60,304 nt of DNA from Peptococcaceae bacterium (GTDB taxonomy: Bacteria; Bacillota; DSM-12270; Thermacetogeniales; Thermacetogeniaceae), in assembly GCA_023249405.1 (NCBI GenBank), contig JAHFCR010000011.1:12481-72784 (forward strand), given 5' to 3'. Shown here piece after piece: positions 26,247 through 34,776 of this stretch (the first letter of the stretch is position 1; each line of letters starts with the position of its first letter). The position numbers were made by a program, and so were the translations under genes. The notes beneath the pieces were generated by a model, which saw nothing but the letters and a program-made list of their open reading frames with translations, was not told the DNA's origin and ran no database searches.

Positions 26247-28571
26247 CTATAAAGAAAAGGTAATTTCTTGTAAATCTTTGTTTGCTGAATTGCTTCGGAG
26301 ATCACAGGCAAAGGTGCTGCCGGGAATGGACTTTACGTATTTCTTGAGTTCCGCCGCCGTTTCAGACACCTCCAGGCAACTCCTGAAACTGCGCCGCTCA
26401 TTGGTGACCACCGCCAGGGAGATGGATACCAGGGGAAAACGCTGGCTGATACCGCGGCGATCGCAGACTTCGATAAAACCGTTCGTCCGGTCCTCTTTCC
26501 GGTACAGACCGGGTATTTCCGCGTCAAACATCTCGATCGTATCCCTGCATAGCGGCTGAACTCTGTCGGGTGTGGTCACTATGACAAAATCATCTCCCCC
26601 AATATGTCCCAGAAAAGCCTCACCCGGACACACCCGTTTGATAGCCTGTTGTAGTACCCGGGCGGTCATAGCCAGTACCTGATCGCCGCGTTCAAAACCA
26701 TAGTAATCATTATAGGCTTTAAAATCGTCCAGGTCGCAATAGATCACTGCGAACTGCCCATCAGATTGCAGGCGTTCAGTAATCTCACTCTGGATGACCG
26801 GATTACCGGGGAGATTGGTCAGCGGATTGGCCGCCCGGGCCAGCTCCAACTGCTTCTGGGTGATCCCGCTAAGTAAATCCTGGACGGAAACTACCCCGCA
26901 GTAGGTATTGTCCCTGGTCAGGATCAGGTAATCATAAATTTTATCATTCGGCCTGCTCATGGCCAGTTGTGACGCCACCTCCAACGGAGTGCCGGCATCG
27001 ATGATCAGGGGGTTGGCATCCATCACTGTGGTGACCGGGCGGTCCATATAGAGGGAATAACCGTAACGGGTGCCCAGCTTCGCATACAGCTTCTCCCGCA
27101 TGATCAGCCCCACTACTTGCAGCTGCTGCGTGACTCCAATCCCCTGCAACTGGGGATTATGTTCAAACAATTGCACCACTTTTTTGGTCATGTCCGCAAT
27201 GTCGACCTCAACGCCCTGGCTGGCGATGGCGTTCACCGTGTGTTGGCCGAGCTTATGTTTGTATAGCTCTTTCTTCAGTTCTCCCAACACCTGCCGAACT
27301 TCTGCCACTGGCTGCGGCGGAGGAAAACCAGGTCTTGCCAAGTAATAGCCCTGCCCCAGCATGATCCCCAACTGGGCCAGAGACACCAGCTCTTCGCGGC
27401 TCTCGATCCCTTCGGCGACTACCTGGACATGGGCCTTCCGGGCAAAGGCCAGGAAGGTCTCGATCAGGGCCTGCAGCACCGGCTTGGCTTGAACGCCGCG
27501 CACCAGGGACATATCCAGCTTGATGAAGTCGGGCTGCAATTCGGCAATCGCCTTGAGACTGGAACAACCATTTCCAAAATCGTCGATGGCGATCAGAAAG
27601 CCCTGGTTGCGATAATGGTCCATGACCCTGCAAAAGGTCGGATAATCGTCGATGGCGGTGCCTTCGGTGATCTCAAAGACAATGTTTTCCGGAGTCAGGT
27701 TGTGTTTGTCAACAAATTTTTGGGTCACTCCGGCAGTAAAGCCGGGGTCATTGATAGTCTGGGGATTGATGTTCAAGAACAGTTTCTCATTGCGGCCCAG
27801 GTAAGACAATTGTTGTAAAGCCATCTCCCTGGTAACCCTCTCCAGCGGGTAGAGCATGCCCTTTTCAGCAGCAAAAGCAAATAACTGTGCCGGACCGGCG
27901 AAACCGCTTCCCTCGTCCGGGCGAGTCAGGGCCTCATAACCGAAGATATCACCCTCGGGAATGGTCACGACCGGCTGAAAAACACTGGTAAAATCCTGCT
28001 CCCGGATCAGCCGGCCCAATTGCCTCTGCAGAACCTGGTTATGAATGTCGGATTGAACTCCGGCACGGTCGCGGGCCTCTCTTAAAGCCCAGTAAACCGC
28101 CTGTTCCAGTGAACCCTGGCCCAGGTCGATCAGTCCAAAGCCGGAAGTAATCCGGATATCCCTGTCGGCAACAACTGTATCTGTCTCCATCATTTCCTCA
28201 ATTTTCTCTGTCAGGACTACGATGTAATTTTGCAAATGCTCCATGGTCAGATGAGAATCGGCGGCAATATAGAGACAGCACTCGCCATATCCAAAATTCT
28301 GTATGGCTATCGGCAAGCCTGATGGCAAACACAGCCGCGCTTTTTCCGAGATGATCCGCTCAATCGATTGCCAGTCCAGAAAACCTGTTTTACCGTTGCT
28401 TCCCGTTTTCGGCTGGCAGGAAGATGCGATTTTCAAATAGACCAGGCTCAACTGCAACTTTTGTTTATGAGCCTGGATCAACTGCCTAGCTACGCGCTTC
28501 GTCAGACAATAAAAGTAGTCATGCCGCCGTTTGCCCAAAACCGATGGCATTAAAGCATCAATGAAATCCAA
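26247..28571 (-). CDS. EAL-CBS-GGDEF cyclic-di-GMP protein
   Basis: A cytosolic protein of about 774 residues. The first 180 residues look like a degenerate GGDEF-type fold. The EAL domain (about 190-430) keeps the catalytic set: GYEALTRP, NINPQTI, FEITEGT, AIDDFGNGCSSL, FIKLDMS and AEGIES, so phosphodiesterase activity is likely. Two CBS motifs (about 480-600) could sense nucleotides. The C-terminal GGDEF domain (about 610-760) has GGDDF, a slightly atypical but possibly active site. No membrane segment or PAS domain is present. Start set at a TTG at 28571 behind AGGAGG (10 bases); the frame is open upstream to a TTG at 28619. Confidence 0.88.
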   Translation of the reverse strand: MDFIDALMPSVLGKRRHDYFYCLTKRVARQLIQAHKQKLQLSLVYLKIASSCQPKTGSNGKTGFLDWQSIERIISEKARLCLPSGLPIAIQNFGYGECCLYIAADSHLTMEHLQNYIVVLTEKIEEMMETDTVVADRDIRITSGFGLIDLGQGSLEQAVYWALREARDRAGVQSDIHNQVLQRQLGRLIREQDFTSVFQPVVTIPEGDIFGYEALTRPDEGSGFAGPAQLFAFAAEKGMLYPLERVTREMALQQLSYLGRNEKLFLNINPQTINDPGFTAGVTQKFVDKHNLTPENIVFEITEGTAIDDYPTFCRVMDHYRNQGFLIAIDDFGNGCSSLKAIAELQPDFIKLDMSLVRGVQAKPVLQALIETFLAFARKAHVQVVAEGIESREELVSLAQLGIMLGQGYYLARPGFPPPQPVAEVRQVLGELKKELYKHKLGQHTVNAIASQGVEVDIADMTKKVVQLFEHNPQLQGIGVTQQLQVVGLIMREKLYAKLGTRYGYSLYMDRPVTTVMDANPLIIDAGTPLEVASQLAMSRPNDKIYDYLILTRDNTYCGVVSVQDLLSGITQKQLELARAANPLTNLPGNPVIQSEITERLQSDGQFAVIYCDLDDFKAYNDYYGFERGDQVLAMTARVLQQAIKRVCPGEAFLGHIGGDDFVIVTTPDRVQPLCRDTIEMFDAEIPGLYRKEDRTNGFIEVCDRRGISQRFPLVSISLAVVTNERRSFRSCLEVSETAAELKKYVKSIPGSTFACDLRSNSANKDLQEITFSL

Positions 28572-28778
28572 GTCAGGCAAACCTCCTGCTATAAGCTCTA
28601 GCGGCGCCACATTTGTCAACGGCTGGTTATGATCTCTTTGTACACCCTTGCCAACAGCCTTTCAATATGTCAACCATTAAAACATGGTTAAGTTACTGTA
28701 AAATTATGATCAGAAATTACCAATAACCGTTCAGCATTCAGCTATCTTTTCCGGCATAAAAAAGGAGGGCGGGTCTGA

Positions 28779-28832
28779 ATGGCGAAATTTAAATCAGTGA
28801 TATCCGAAGGAGCAACAACTGCGCATGCCTGA
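28779..28832 (+). CDS. 17-codon leader ORF translationally coupled to the EamA gene
   Basis: A short reading frame (MAKFKSVISEGATTAHA) begins eight bases after a strong AAGGAGG, a far better ribosome site than that of the following gene. Its stop overlaps the first codons of the EamA gene (ATGCCTGA), so ribosomes ending here could restart at 28825. No homologue is recognised; it may act only as a coupling leader. Confidence 0.45.
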   Translation: MAKFKSVISEGATTAHA

Positions 28833-29754
28833 AAACATCATGAAGGACATCCATACACCAGCAGCCGCCCCCAGGCGAGGGGCGGCTTCAGCTGTCTATC
28901 ACCTGGGTCTGTTCCTGACCGCTGCTATCTGGGCCAGCACTTTCCTTAACATCAAAATCGTGCTGCTGCAGCTTCCTCCCAATACCATCGCCTTCCTACG
29001 CTTCCTGGCGGCCAGCCTGGCGCTGGGGTTGTACATGCTCTGCACGCGCCAGCCGGCGATCCGGCGGCAGGACTGGCTGCGCCTGGCCGTCTGTGGCCTG
29101 ACCGGAGTAGCCTTGTACAATTTCTTACAGAACCAGGGTCTCCAGTACGCCGGAGCTACCGATGCCGCCATTCTGACTGCCACATCCCCGGTGTTTCTGG
29201 CACTGTTCGCCTGGGCGATACTGAAAGAGCGCATCTCCCGGATCCAGAGCCTGGGGATTACCATCGCCCTGGCCGGGTCAGTTCTGGTGGCTACCAACGG
29301 CTCACTAGCCAACCTTGCTATGAACCCGCTGCGGGTCTACGGCGACACCCTGGTGCTGATGACAGGGCTGGCCTGGGCAGCCTACAGCACCATCGTGAAA
29401 ACCCTGTTGGAGCGCTATCCTGCAGCAACCGTGCTGGGTTACTCCACTTTTGCCGGAACACTGTTCCTACTCCCTTTGAGCCTGGCGGAACTACCGATCA
29501 ACTTTGCCGCAGTCACCCTCTCCTGTTGGCTGAATGTGATCTACCTGGGGCTGTTCGCCTCGACTCTTGCCTACCTGATCTGGAACCTGGCCCTCACGCG
29601 GGTGGCAGCGGTCACCGCTGCCTCCTACATCTACCTGATACCGGTACTGACGGCAGTGATGTCCACCGTCTACTACAGGCAGCTGCCCAGTCTCTACACA
29701 ATAATTGGCGGGCTGATCGTCCTGGGCGGCACCTATCTGACCAGCCGGCAATAA
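28825..29754 (+). CDS. EamA/DMT family transporter
   Basis: A 309-residue membrane protein with ten expected helices in two EamA repeats (about residues 25-155 and 170-305). Typical signatures are FLRFLAASLALGL, LQNQGLQYAGATDAAILTATSPVF and LKERISRIQSLGI in the first repeat and SYIYLIPVLTAVMS in the second. The family exports metabolites such as amino acids or nucleobases; substrate is unknown. The gene's own Shine-Dalgarno lies 12 bases away, so translation probably depends on the upstream 17-codon frame. Confidence 0.88.
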   Translation: MPENIMKDIHTPAAAPRRGAASAVYHLGLFLTAAIWASTFLNIKIVLLQLPPNTIAFLRFLAASLALGLYMLCTRQPAIRRQDWLRLAVCGLTGVALYNFLQNQGLQYAGATDAAILTATSPVFLALFAWAILKERISRIQSLGITIALAGSVLVATNGSLANLAMNPLRVYGDTLVLMTGLAWAAYSTIVKTLLERYPAATVLGYSTFAGTLFLLPLSLAELPINFAAVTLSCWLNVIYLGLFASTLAYLIWNLALTRVAAVTAASYIYLIPVLTAVMSTVYYRQLPSLYTIIGGLIVLGGTYLTSRQ

Positions 29755-29852
29755 CCATGCGGCTCCGGGCAGCGCTATAGCCGCGCCAGATAATAGATCC
29801 GCCGCTACGATGCCGTTGACTGTAACGCTGCTGAACACGGCCGCCAGAAATG

Positions 29853-30560
29853 TTACATGTGAAAGTGGGCAAGCAGGACAACTATCGGGATGGCGACAAA
29901 GATACCCGGCAACAGGTTGCCAATCTTGATCTGCAACCTGTTGCCCGTCAGCATGTTGATACCGATGCCGAAGATCAGGAGGCCGCCGGTGGCGCTCATC
30001 TCCAGGATAATGGCGTCGGTCAGGAGGGGTTTGATAAATGATGCCGCCAGGGTAATGCCGCCCTGGTAGAGAAAGACCGGAATGGCCGCGAAGGCTACAC
30101 CGATCCCCAGGCTGGAGGCGAAGACGACAGAGGTGATCCCGTCCAGGATGGACTTGACGAACAGAGTATTATGGTGCCCGGTGAGACCGCTCTCCAGGGA
30201 GCCCATGATCGCCATCGCCCCCACGCAGTAGACCAGGCTGGCGGTGACGAAGGCCTTGGCAAAATTGCCGTCATCGCCGCGCCCTGAGGGCACCAGGCGC
30301 CGTTCCAGCTTCAGCCCCAGTCTATTCAACCACTCTTCTATGCCCAACAATTCCCCGATGACACCGCCGATGACGATACTCAGGGTCACTATCAGGGCAT
30401 TCTGAGTCTTCAGGGCCATGGACAGGCCGATCAGGATCACCACCAGGCCAATCCCCTGCATTACCGTAGCCTTGATCCGCTCCGGAAAGCCGGTCTTTAG
30501 AAAGTTACCCAGGATAGCCCCTAAAAGAATTGCTGCCGCGTTGACAATGGTTCCCAACAA
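29853..30560 (-). CDS. DUF554 family membrane protein
   Basis: A 235-residue integral membrane protein of the DUF554 (YdfK/YqgA-like) family. The N-terminal GTIVNAAAILLGAILGNFLK, the central MALKTQNALIVTLSIVIGGVIGELLGIEEWLNRLG and the SLVYCVGAMAIMGSLESGL segment are conserved. Seven or so helices are expected. The start is one of two adjacent TTG codons. The function is not established; a transport role is often proposed. It converges on the EamA gene about 100 bases away and appears monocistronic. Confidence 0.87.
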   Translation of the reverse strand: MLGTIVNAAAILLGAILGNFLKTGFPERIKATVMQGIGLVVILIGLSMALKTQNALIVTLSIVIGGVIGELLGIEEWLNRLGLKLERRLVPSGRGDDGNFAKAFVTASLVYCVGAMAIMGSLESGLTGHHNTLFVKSILDGITSVVFASSLGIGVAFAAIPVFLYQGGITLAASFIKPLLTDAIILEMSATGGLLIFGIGINMLTGNRLQIKIGNLLPGIFVAIPIVVLLAHFHM

Positions 30561-30678
30561 CCGGATCTCGCTCCCCAGGCTGTATCAGCCGCATATAGGC
30601 CTCTTTTGGACCCGGTTTTCATTATAACATCATTAGCCCGATGAGCGGGTAACTTTTGTGGCATGATTCGGGAGCCAC

Positions 30679-30721
30679 GACAAGGAGAGAGGGCCCAAAA
30701 TAGGACCCCCCTCTCCTTGTC
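30679..30721. terminator. Strong hairpin downstream of the first cyclophilin gene
   Basis: An 11-bp stem (GACAAGGAGAG with CTCTCCTTGTC), extended by three G-C pairs after one mismatch, closes a 12-base loop. It sits between the cyclophilin stop and the DUF554 gene on the minus strand. No T-run follows on either strand, so termination is uncertain; mRNA stabilisation is an alternative. Confidence 0.45.
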
Positions 30722-30813
30722 TGCAAGTATCTATCATGCTACGGCACCCTCGCGTTAAAATCAGTCTGCCGCCGATGTCGTTTCAGGCCCCGGGAATGAG
30801 TGCACAAGGCGGC

Positions 30814-31236
30814 CTATTCCGCTTTGACCGTTTTCATGAGATCGCCCTTCTGGATCAGGTCGACCACGTCCAACCCCTGCACTACCTTGCCGAATACGGC
30901 ATACTGCCCGTCGAGCCAGGAGGCGTCCTTCTTCAAGATATAGAACTGGGAACCGGCAGAGTTGGGGTCCGATGCCCTGGCCATGGCCACCGCTCCACGC
31001 ACGTTCTTGAGCTGCGGGCTGGTCTCCAGCTTGATCTTCCAGCCGGGGCCGCCGGTGCCGTTGCCGATGGGGTCGCCGCCCTGGATCACCCAGTCCTCCA
31101 CCCGGTGGAACTTGAGCCCGTCGTAGAAACCGGACTGCACCAGCTTGTCGAAATTGGCCACGGTGATCGGCATCAGGTCCGGGTAGACTTCCAGCTCGAT
31201 CTGGCCCCTGGCGGTGTCGATGAAGACTTTGGACAC
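30814..31236 (-). CDS. Cyclophilin-type peptidyl-prolyl isomerase, cytosolic
   Basis: A 140-residue single-domain cyclophilin that catalyses proline cis-trans isomerisation. Active-site segments are [34 protein letters not shown] and YAVFGKVVQGLDVVD. It has no signal peptide, so it should be cytosolic. The next gene upstream is a membrane-anchored paralogue with nearly the same core, suggesting local duplication. An IS-like repeat now separates the two. Confidence 0.93.
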   Translation of the reverse strand: MSKVFIDTARGQIELEVYPDLMPITVANFDKLVQSGFYDGLKFHRVEDWVIQGGDPIGNGTGGPGWKIKLETSPQLKNVRGAVAMARASDPNSAGSQFYILKKDASWLDGQYAVFGKVVQGLDVVDLIQKGDLMKTVKAE

Positions 31237-31288
31237 TTAATTTCCCCCTCGCTAAAATTTGGACGGTCCCCGTCCCCGCGGTTACTTG

Positions 31289-31443
31289 TTTATCCGATAG
31301 CTAACCGCCGCTAAGACTCCCGCTTCTTGACGCGGGAGATAAGAGGCGCTAAGCCGGGTGCCCGGGTACCCTCTGGGTGGGGCGGGATAACATCTTCTAA
31401 GATTCAGATGGGTTTTAAACCCATCTGAATCTTAGAAGATGTT
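31289..31443 (-). repeat. Degenerate IS200/IS605-like element, copy B, with 27-bp perfect palindrome
   Basis: Read on the minus strand, the element starts with a perfect 27-bp inverted repeat with a one-base centre (31389-31443), passes a GGGTACCCGGG block and ends in a 42-base stretch identical to copy A (31289-31330). About 100 bases of the copy A interior are missing. No transposase is encoded. The palindrome abuts the stop codon of the upstream cyclophilin gene and probably also works as a terminator. Confidence 0.7.
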
Positions 31444-31445
31444 TA

Positions 31446-32162
31446 TTATTCTTTCACTGACAACATCTTGTCACCCTGCTGGATCTGGTCGACCACGTCC
31501 ATGCCGGAGATCACCTTGCCGAATACGGCATACTGCCCGTCCAGGGACGATTGGTCCTTCTTTAAGATATAGAACTGGGAACTGGCGGAATTGGGATCGC
31601 TAGAGCGCGCCATGGCCACCGCCCCGCGTATATTATTTAGTTGCGGATTGGTCTCCAGTTTGATGGTCTGGCTTGATCCGCCGGTGCCGTCACCCTTCGG
31701 GTCACCGCCCTGGATCACCCAGCCCTCCACGCGGTGCCACGTGAGCCCGTTGTAAAATCCTGATTTTACCAGTTTGTCGAAATTGGCCACAGTGATCGGC
31801 ATCAGGTCCGGGTAGACATCCAGCACGATCTGGCCCCTGCTGGTAGCGATAGTCACCCGGTGGGCGCTCTTGTCAGCCTGGGGCGGAGCCGTCTGCTGGC
31901 CGGAGGCCGCACCCTGGACAGCAGGTGTATTTGTCGAGGCAGTCTGCTGGGTTGTTCCCTGGCTGGAAGCAGCAGGTACCGGAGCTTTCGCCCCCTGGTT
32001 GTTTGCGGCCTGGTTGCCGCCCCGGGCCATTCCCGCTGCAATCACAACAACCAGGGCTATTGCAGCGATGATCACCACGCCGATAATCAGGTTTCTCCTT
32101 CTGATCTGCCCGGGAGACGGACCACTGAGTCGGGTGCTATGCGAGATCCGCTTCTTGGACAT
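31446..32162 (-). CDS. Membrane-anchored cyclophilin-type peptidyl-prolyl isomerase
   Basis: A protein of about 238 residues. After a basic N-terminus (RRRN) one helix ([20 protein letters not shown]) anchors it, followed by an Ala/Gln/Thr-rich linker of about 60 residues and a cyclophilin domain with [14 protein letters not shown] and [12 protein letters not shown]. It should fold exported proteins outside the membrane. The start at 32162 has AAGGAG seven bases upstream; the reading frame is open further upstream, but that part looks non-coding. The core is very close to the cytosolic paralogue at 30814. Confidence 0.92.
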   Translation of the reverse strand: MSKKRISHSTRLSGPSPGQIRRRNLIIGVVIIAAIALVVVIAAGMARGGNQAANNQGAKAPVPAASSQGTTQQTASTNTPAVQGAASGQQTAPPQADKSAHRVTIATSRGQIVLDVYPDLMPITVANFDKLVKSGFYNGLTWHRVEGWVIQGGDPKGDGTGGSSQTIKLETNPQLNNIRGAVAMARSSDPNSASSQFYILKKDQSSLDGQYAVFGKVISGMDVVDQIQQGDKMLSVKE

Positions 32163-32289
32163 GCTCATGCTCCTTTCCCCGTTGGCGCCTACCGGGCGCG
32201 GCGCTGCTATTTCAACCACTAATATAGCACTGGCACAAAGCTGTGGCAAGGGACAGGACCTGGTAACGCCCACCCACCTCTCCCCTATC

Positions 32290-32343
32290 ATCATACAATT
32301 TTAATTCCGGCTTAATCTGGGGTTAATAATCCGGGGCTATGAT
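32290..32343 (+). promoter_or_regulatory. Pho box and promoter of phoH
   Basis: ATCATA (32290), TTAATT (32301), TTAATC (32312) and TTAATA (32323) stand at 11-base steps, followed after nine bases by TATGAT (32338-32343). The expected transcript starts about 38 bases before the TTG start codon of phoH. Confidence 0.65.
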
Positions 32344-32387
32344 CAGATGGACAACTTCATAAAGGAACTTTTCGGGAGGCTGGTCGA

Positions 32388-33701
32388 TTGGCTGACATTT
32401 ATGTCCTGGACAGCAATGTTCTCCTCAGCGACCCACATTCCATCCATGAATTTCCAGAAGCCGAAATCGTCATCCCCGGAGTGGTCATCGAAGAGATCGA
32501 CGCCAAAAAGTACGGGTGCGACGGCACGGCCTATAACGCCCGGCAGGTGGCCCGTCAGCTAGATGACCTTCGCCGGCAGGGAAGCCTGCACCAGCCCACA
32601 CCGCTGGGCAACGGCAGCCTCCTCCGGGTCGAACTGAACCACCGCTCACTGGACCTGTTGCGAGACCATTTCCCGGAGGTCAACAACGACAACCGTCTGT
32701 TGGCGGTAGCCCTCAATCTCCAACTGGAGGAAAACAGGAAAGAGCACTCCAGAACCGTGTCCCTGGTCTCCCAGGACGCCATCGTCCGTATCAAAGCCGA
32801 CGCCCTCGGTCTGACAACCGAAGAGTACCCTGCAACCAAGCCCGCCCCCATTTTATATACCGGCTACGAGGAAGCGGTCGTCGACCCCGGCTTCGTAGAC
32901 CGGTTCTATTTTAATAGGGAGATCGATGCCGGCGATCTGCCAAACAGTCTGCATCCGAACCAGTATGTGATCCTTAAGACCCCGGGCCTGTCTCAGTCCG
33001 GCCTCGGGCGCCGCTGCGCCGGCAACGGACTGATCCTGCCCCTACGCCACGGAAGCAACCCGGTCTGGGGGATCAGTCCCCGGAACGTGCAGCAGAAGAT
33101 GGCCCTCGACCTGCTGCTCGACCCGGAAATCCCCCTGGTAACCATTACCGGACGGGCCGGCACCGGCAAAACCCTGCTCGCCCTGGCTGCCGGCCTTTAT
33201 CTGACCCAGGACGCCGCCACCTATCAGAAGATCCTGATCGCTCGCCCGGTGGTTCCCCTAGGCCGTGATATCGGCTATCTGCCCGGCAACAAGGATGAAA
33301 AACTCCGTCCCTGGATCCAGCCGATCTATGACAACCTGGAGTTCCTGTTCGGCCAGCGCAAAGGCGCCCTTGATGAGATCCTGATCGGCCTGAAAAATCT
33401 GCAGATCGAAGCCCTGACCTACATTCGGGGGCGCACCCTACCCCACCAGTACATCCTGATCGACGAGGCCCAGAACCTGACCCGCCATGAGGTGAAGACA
33501 GTGATCTCCCGCGCCGGCGAAAACAGCAAGATCGTGCTGATCGGCGACACCGAGCAGATCGACCACCCCTATCTGGACACGGAGAGCAACGGCCTCAGTT
33601 ACGTGGTCGACAAAATGATGGATCAACCCCTGGCCGGCCATGTGGCGCTGATCAAGGGAGAGCGTTCCCCCCTGTCCCGGCTGGCCGCCGATATCCTGTA
33701 G
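32388..33701 (+). CDS. phoH: PhoH family ATPase with N-terminal PIN domain
   Basis: A 437-residue cytosolic protein (PhoH2 type). Residues 1-150 form a PIN nuclease domain (YVLDSNVLLSDP, VVIEEIDAKK). Residues 215-437 form the PhoH P-loop ATPase: Walker A GRAGTGKT (about 255-262) and Walker B ILIDEAQN (about 355). PhoH2 proteins are reported as RNA helicase/RNases. The TTG start at 32388 has GGGAGG nine bases upstream. A Pho-box-type promoter lies just before it, in keeping with the original definition of phoH as a phosphate-starvation gene in E. coli. Confidence 0.93.
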   Translation: MADIYVLDSNVLLSDPHSIHEFPEAEIVIPGVVIEEIDAKKYGCDGTAYNARQVARQLDDLRRQGSLHQPTPLGNGSLLRVELNHRSLDLLRDHFPEVNNDNRLLAVALNLQLEENRKEHSRTVSLVSQDAIVRIKADALGLTTEEYPATKPAPILYTGYEEAVVDPGFVDRFYFNREIDAGDLPNSLHPNQYVILKTPGLSQSGLGRRCAGNGLILPLRHGSNPVWGISPRNVQQKMALDLLLDPEIPLVTITGRAGTGKTLLALAAGLYLTQDAATYQKILIARPVVPLGRDIGYLPGNKDEKLRPWIQPIYDNLEFLFGQRKGALDEILIGLKNLQIEALTYIRGRTLPHQYILIDEAQNLTRHEVKTVISRAGENSKIVLIGDTEQIDHPYLDTESNGLSYVVDKMMDQPLAGHVALIKGERSPLSRLAADIL

Positions 33702-33760
33702 GCGTTCCGGCGCTCCTGTAAGCTTTCGCAGTTTTCCCATAGTCAATATGGCACAACCAT

Positions 33761-33790
33761 GTAAGCGACCCGGATATCCGGGTCGCTTAC
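33761..33790. terminator. Perfect 30-base palindrome between convergent genes
   Basis: GTAAGCGACCCGGAT and its exact reverse complement are joined without spacer. It lies between phoH and the oppositely oriented zinc-ribbon gene and may end transcription from both sides, although no T-run follows. Confidence 0.5.
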
Positions 33791-33823
33791 ATCCCTCTTA
33801 CAACGAGATGCTGCTGTGGCATC

Positions 33824-33991
33824 TCACTTGAGCCTACAGCCGCAGAGAGGGCAGTAATTCCACTCCCCCCTGACAGCGCCCCGGCACTGCGGGCAGTCAC
33901 CGCTCACGGCGCTACCGCAATGTGGGCAGATAGGCTGGCCTTTGCGCATCTTTCGCCCGCAGGATGGGCAGCGCCGTCTCCGGTATCCCAT
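33824..33991 (-). CDS. Small four-CxxC zinc-ribbon protein
   Basis: A 55-residue frame rich in Cys: CPSCGRK, CPHCGSA, CPQCRGA and CPLCGCR, i.e. four CxxC knuckles forming two zinc ribbons, after a basic MGYRRRR start. The regular spacing of the knuckles is strong evidence of coding. No good ribosome site precedes the ATG. The frame is open for eight hydrophobic codons upstream without a standard start codon. The role is unknown; such double zinc ribbons often mediate protein or RNA contacts. Confidence 0.6.
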   Translation of the reverse strand: MGYRRRRCPSCGRKMRKGQPICPHCGSAVSGDCPQCRGAVRGEWNYCPLCGCRLK

Positions 33992-34096
33992 AACAAGCAG
34001 ATAGACGAAAAAGAGCTAAAGGGAATTGCTCCTGGCCCCTTCAGCTCTGTTTAAATCATTGCTCACTCTATCAATGCAACGGTTTTCTGGCTCAGT

Positions 34097-34549
34097 TCAG
34101 CTGGCTGCCAGCTGTTCGATCTCTCCGATCATCCGGTGAACCACCTGCTCCCGGTAGGCCAGGGCAGCCAGCGATCCGGCCAGTTCCTCGGGATCCTTGA
34201 TGAAAGAGCCTGCCTCCTGTGCAGCCATACTGAAACAGTCGGCCAGCCGCTCCAGTTTCCCCTTCCACTGCGCCAACATGGACAGGATCCGGCATCTCCT
34301 GCCCGTATCCTCAATTCTCCCCAGGCGGCCGAGCGCCTCCATGAGAATGTCCAGGCTTTCGGCAGCCTTCAGCCAATCCTCGACGCTCATCCCGGACCGC
34401 TGCTGAATTACCTTGGATAGGAGCATTTTTCGCAGCGGATCGAGAGAGTCAATCTCCTTGGCAACCGTCTCCAGCATCTCTTTCAGCTCCGCTGCCACCT
34501 GGGCGGGCGGAGTTTCTTCAGGCAAGACTATCGGCTCATGCTCTGCCAT
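34097..34549 (-). CDS. Helical protein of unknown function
   Basis: A 150-residue acidic protein that is predicted to be almost wholly alpha-helical (for example AELKEMLETVAKEIDSLDPLRKMLL and SLDILMEALGRLGRIEDTGRR). No membrane segment, signal peptide, Cys pair or catalytic motif is visible, and no family was recognised. It has typical codon usage and is likely expressed alone or with the downstream zinc-ribbon gene, about 105 bases away. Confidence 0.5.
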   Translation of the reverse strand: MAEHEPIVLPEETPPAQVAAELKEMLETVAKEIDSLDPLRKMLLSKVIQQRSGMSVEDWLKAAESLDILMEALGRLGRIEDTGRRCRILSMLAQWKGKLERLADCFSMAAQEAGSFIKDPEELAGSLAALAYREQVVHRMIGEIEQLAAS

Positions 34550-34776
34550 CAGGGCGCTTCAGCCTCCGTACGTACATATTTCCGGGAGCGTTCCCCTCAT
34601 CCAATGGCCGCCCGCTCTAACCCTCACCTCTTCGAAACAGCGAGTAAGATCGGCTACGTCCCTGGATAACAATTTCTAAACTTTAAGCGGGAGAGAGGGC
34701 CCACCCCTCTAAGCCAGACTCATCTATATTATACGCTCACTACCAGGGCTTCAAATCAAAGGTTCCACGCGGAAAA

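Noticed and set aside
28649-28702. Three phased TTTACA/TTAACC/TTAATG hexamers upstream of the EAL-CBS-GGDEF gene, as a further Pho box
   Set aside because: The fourth hexamer does not fit and no TA...T -10 box occurs nine bases downstream in any phase, unlike the five accepted sites.
33761-33790. The 30-base palindrome after phoH as another copy of the IS-like element
   Set aside because: Its sequence shares neither the palindrome core nor the outer end of copies A-D; it is better explained as a hairpin between convergent genes.
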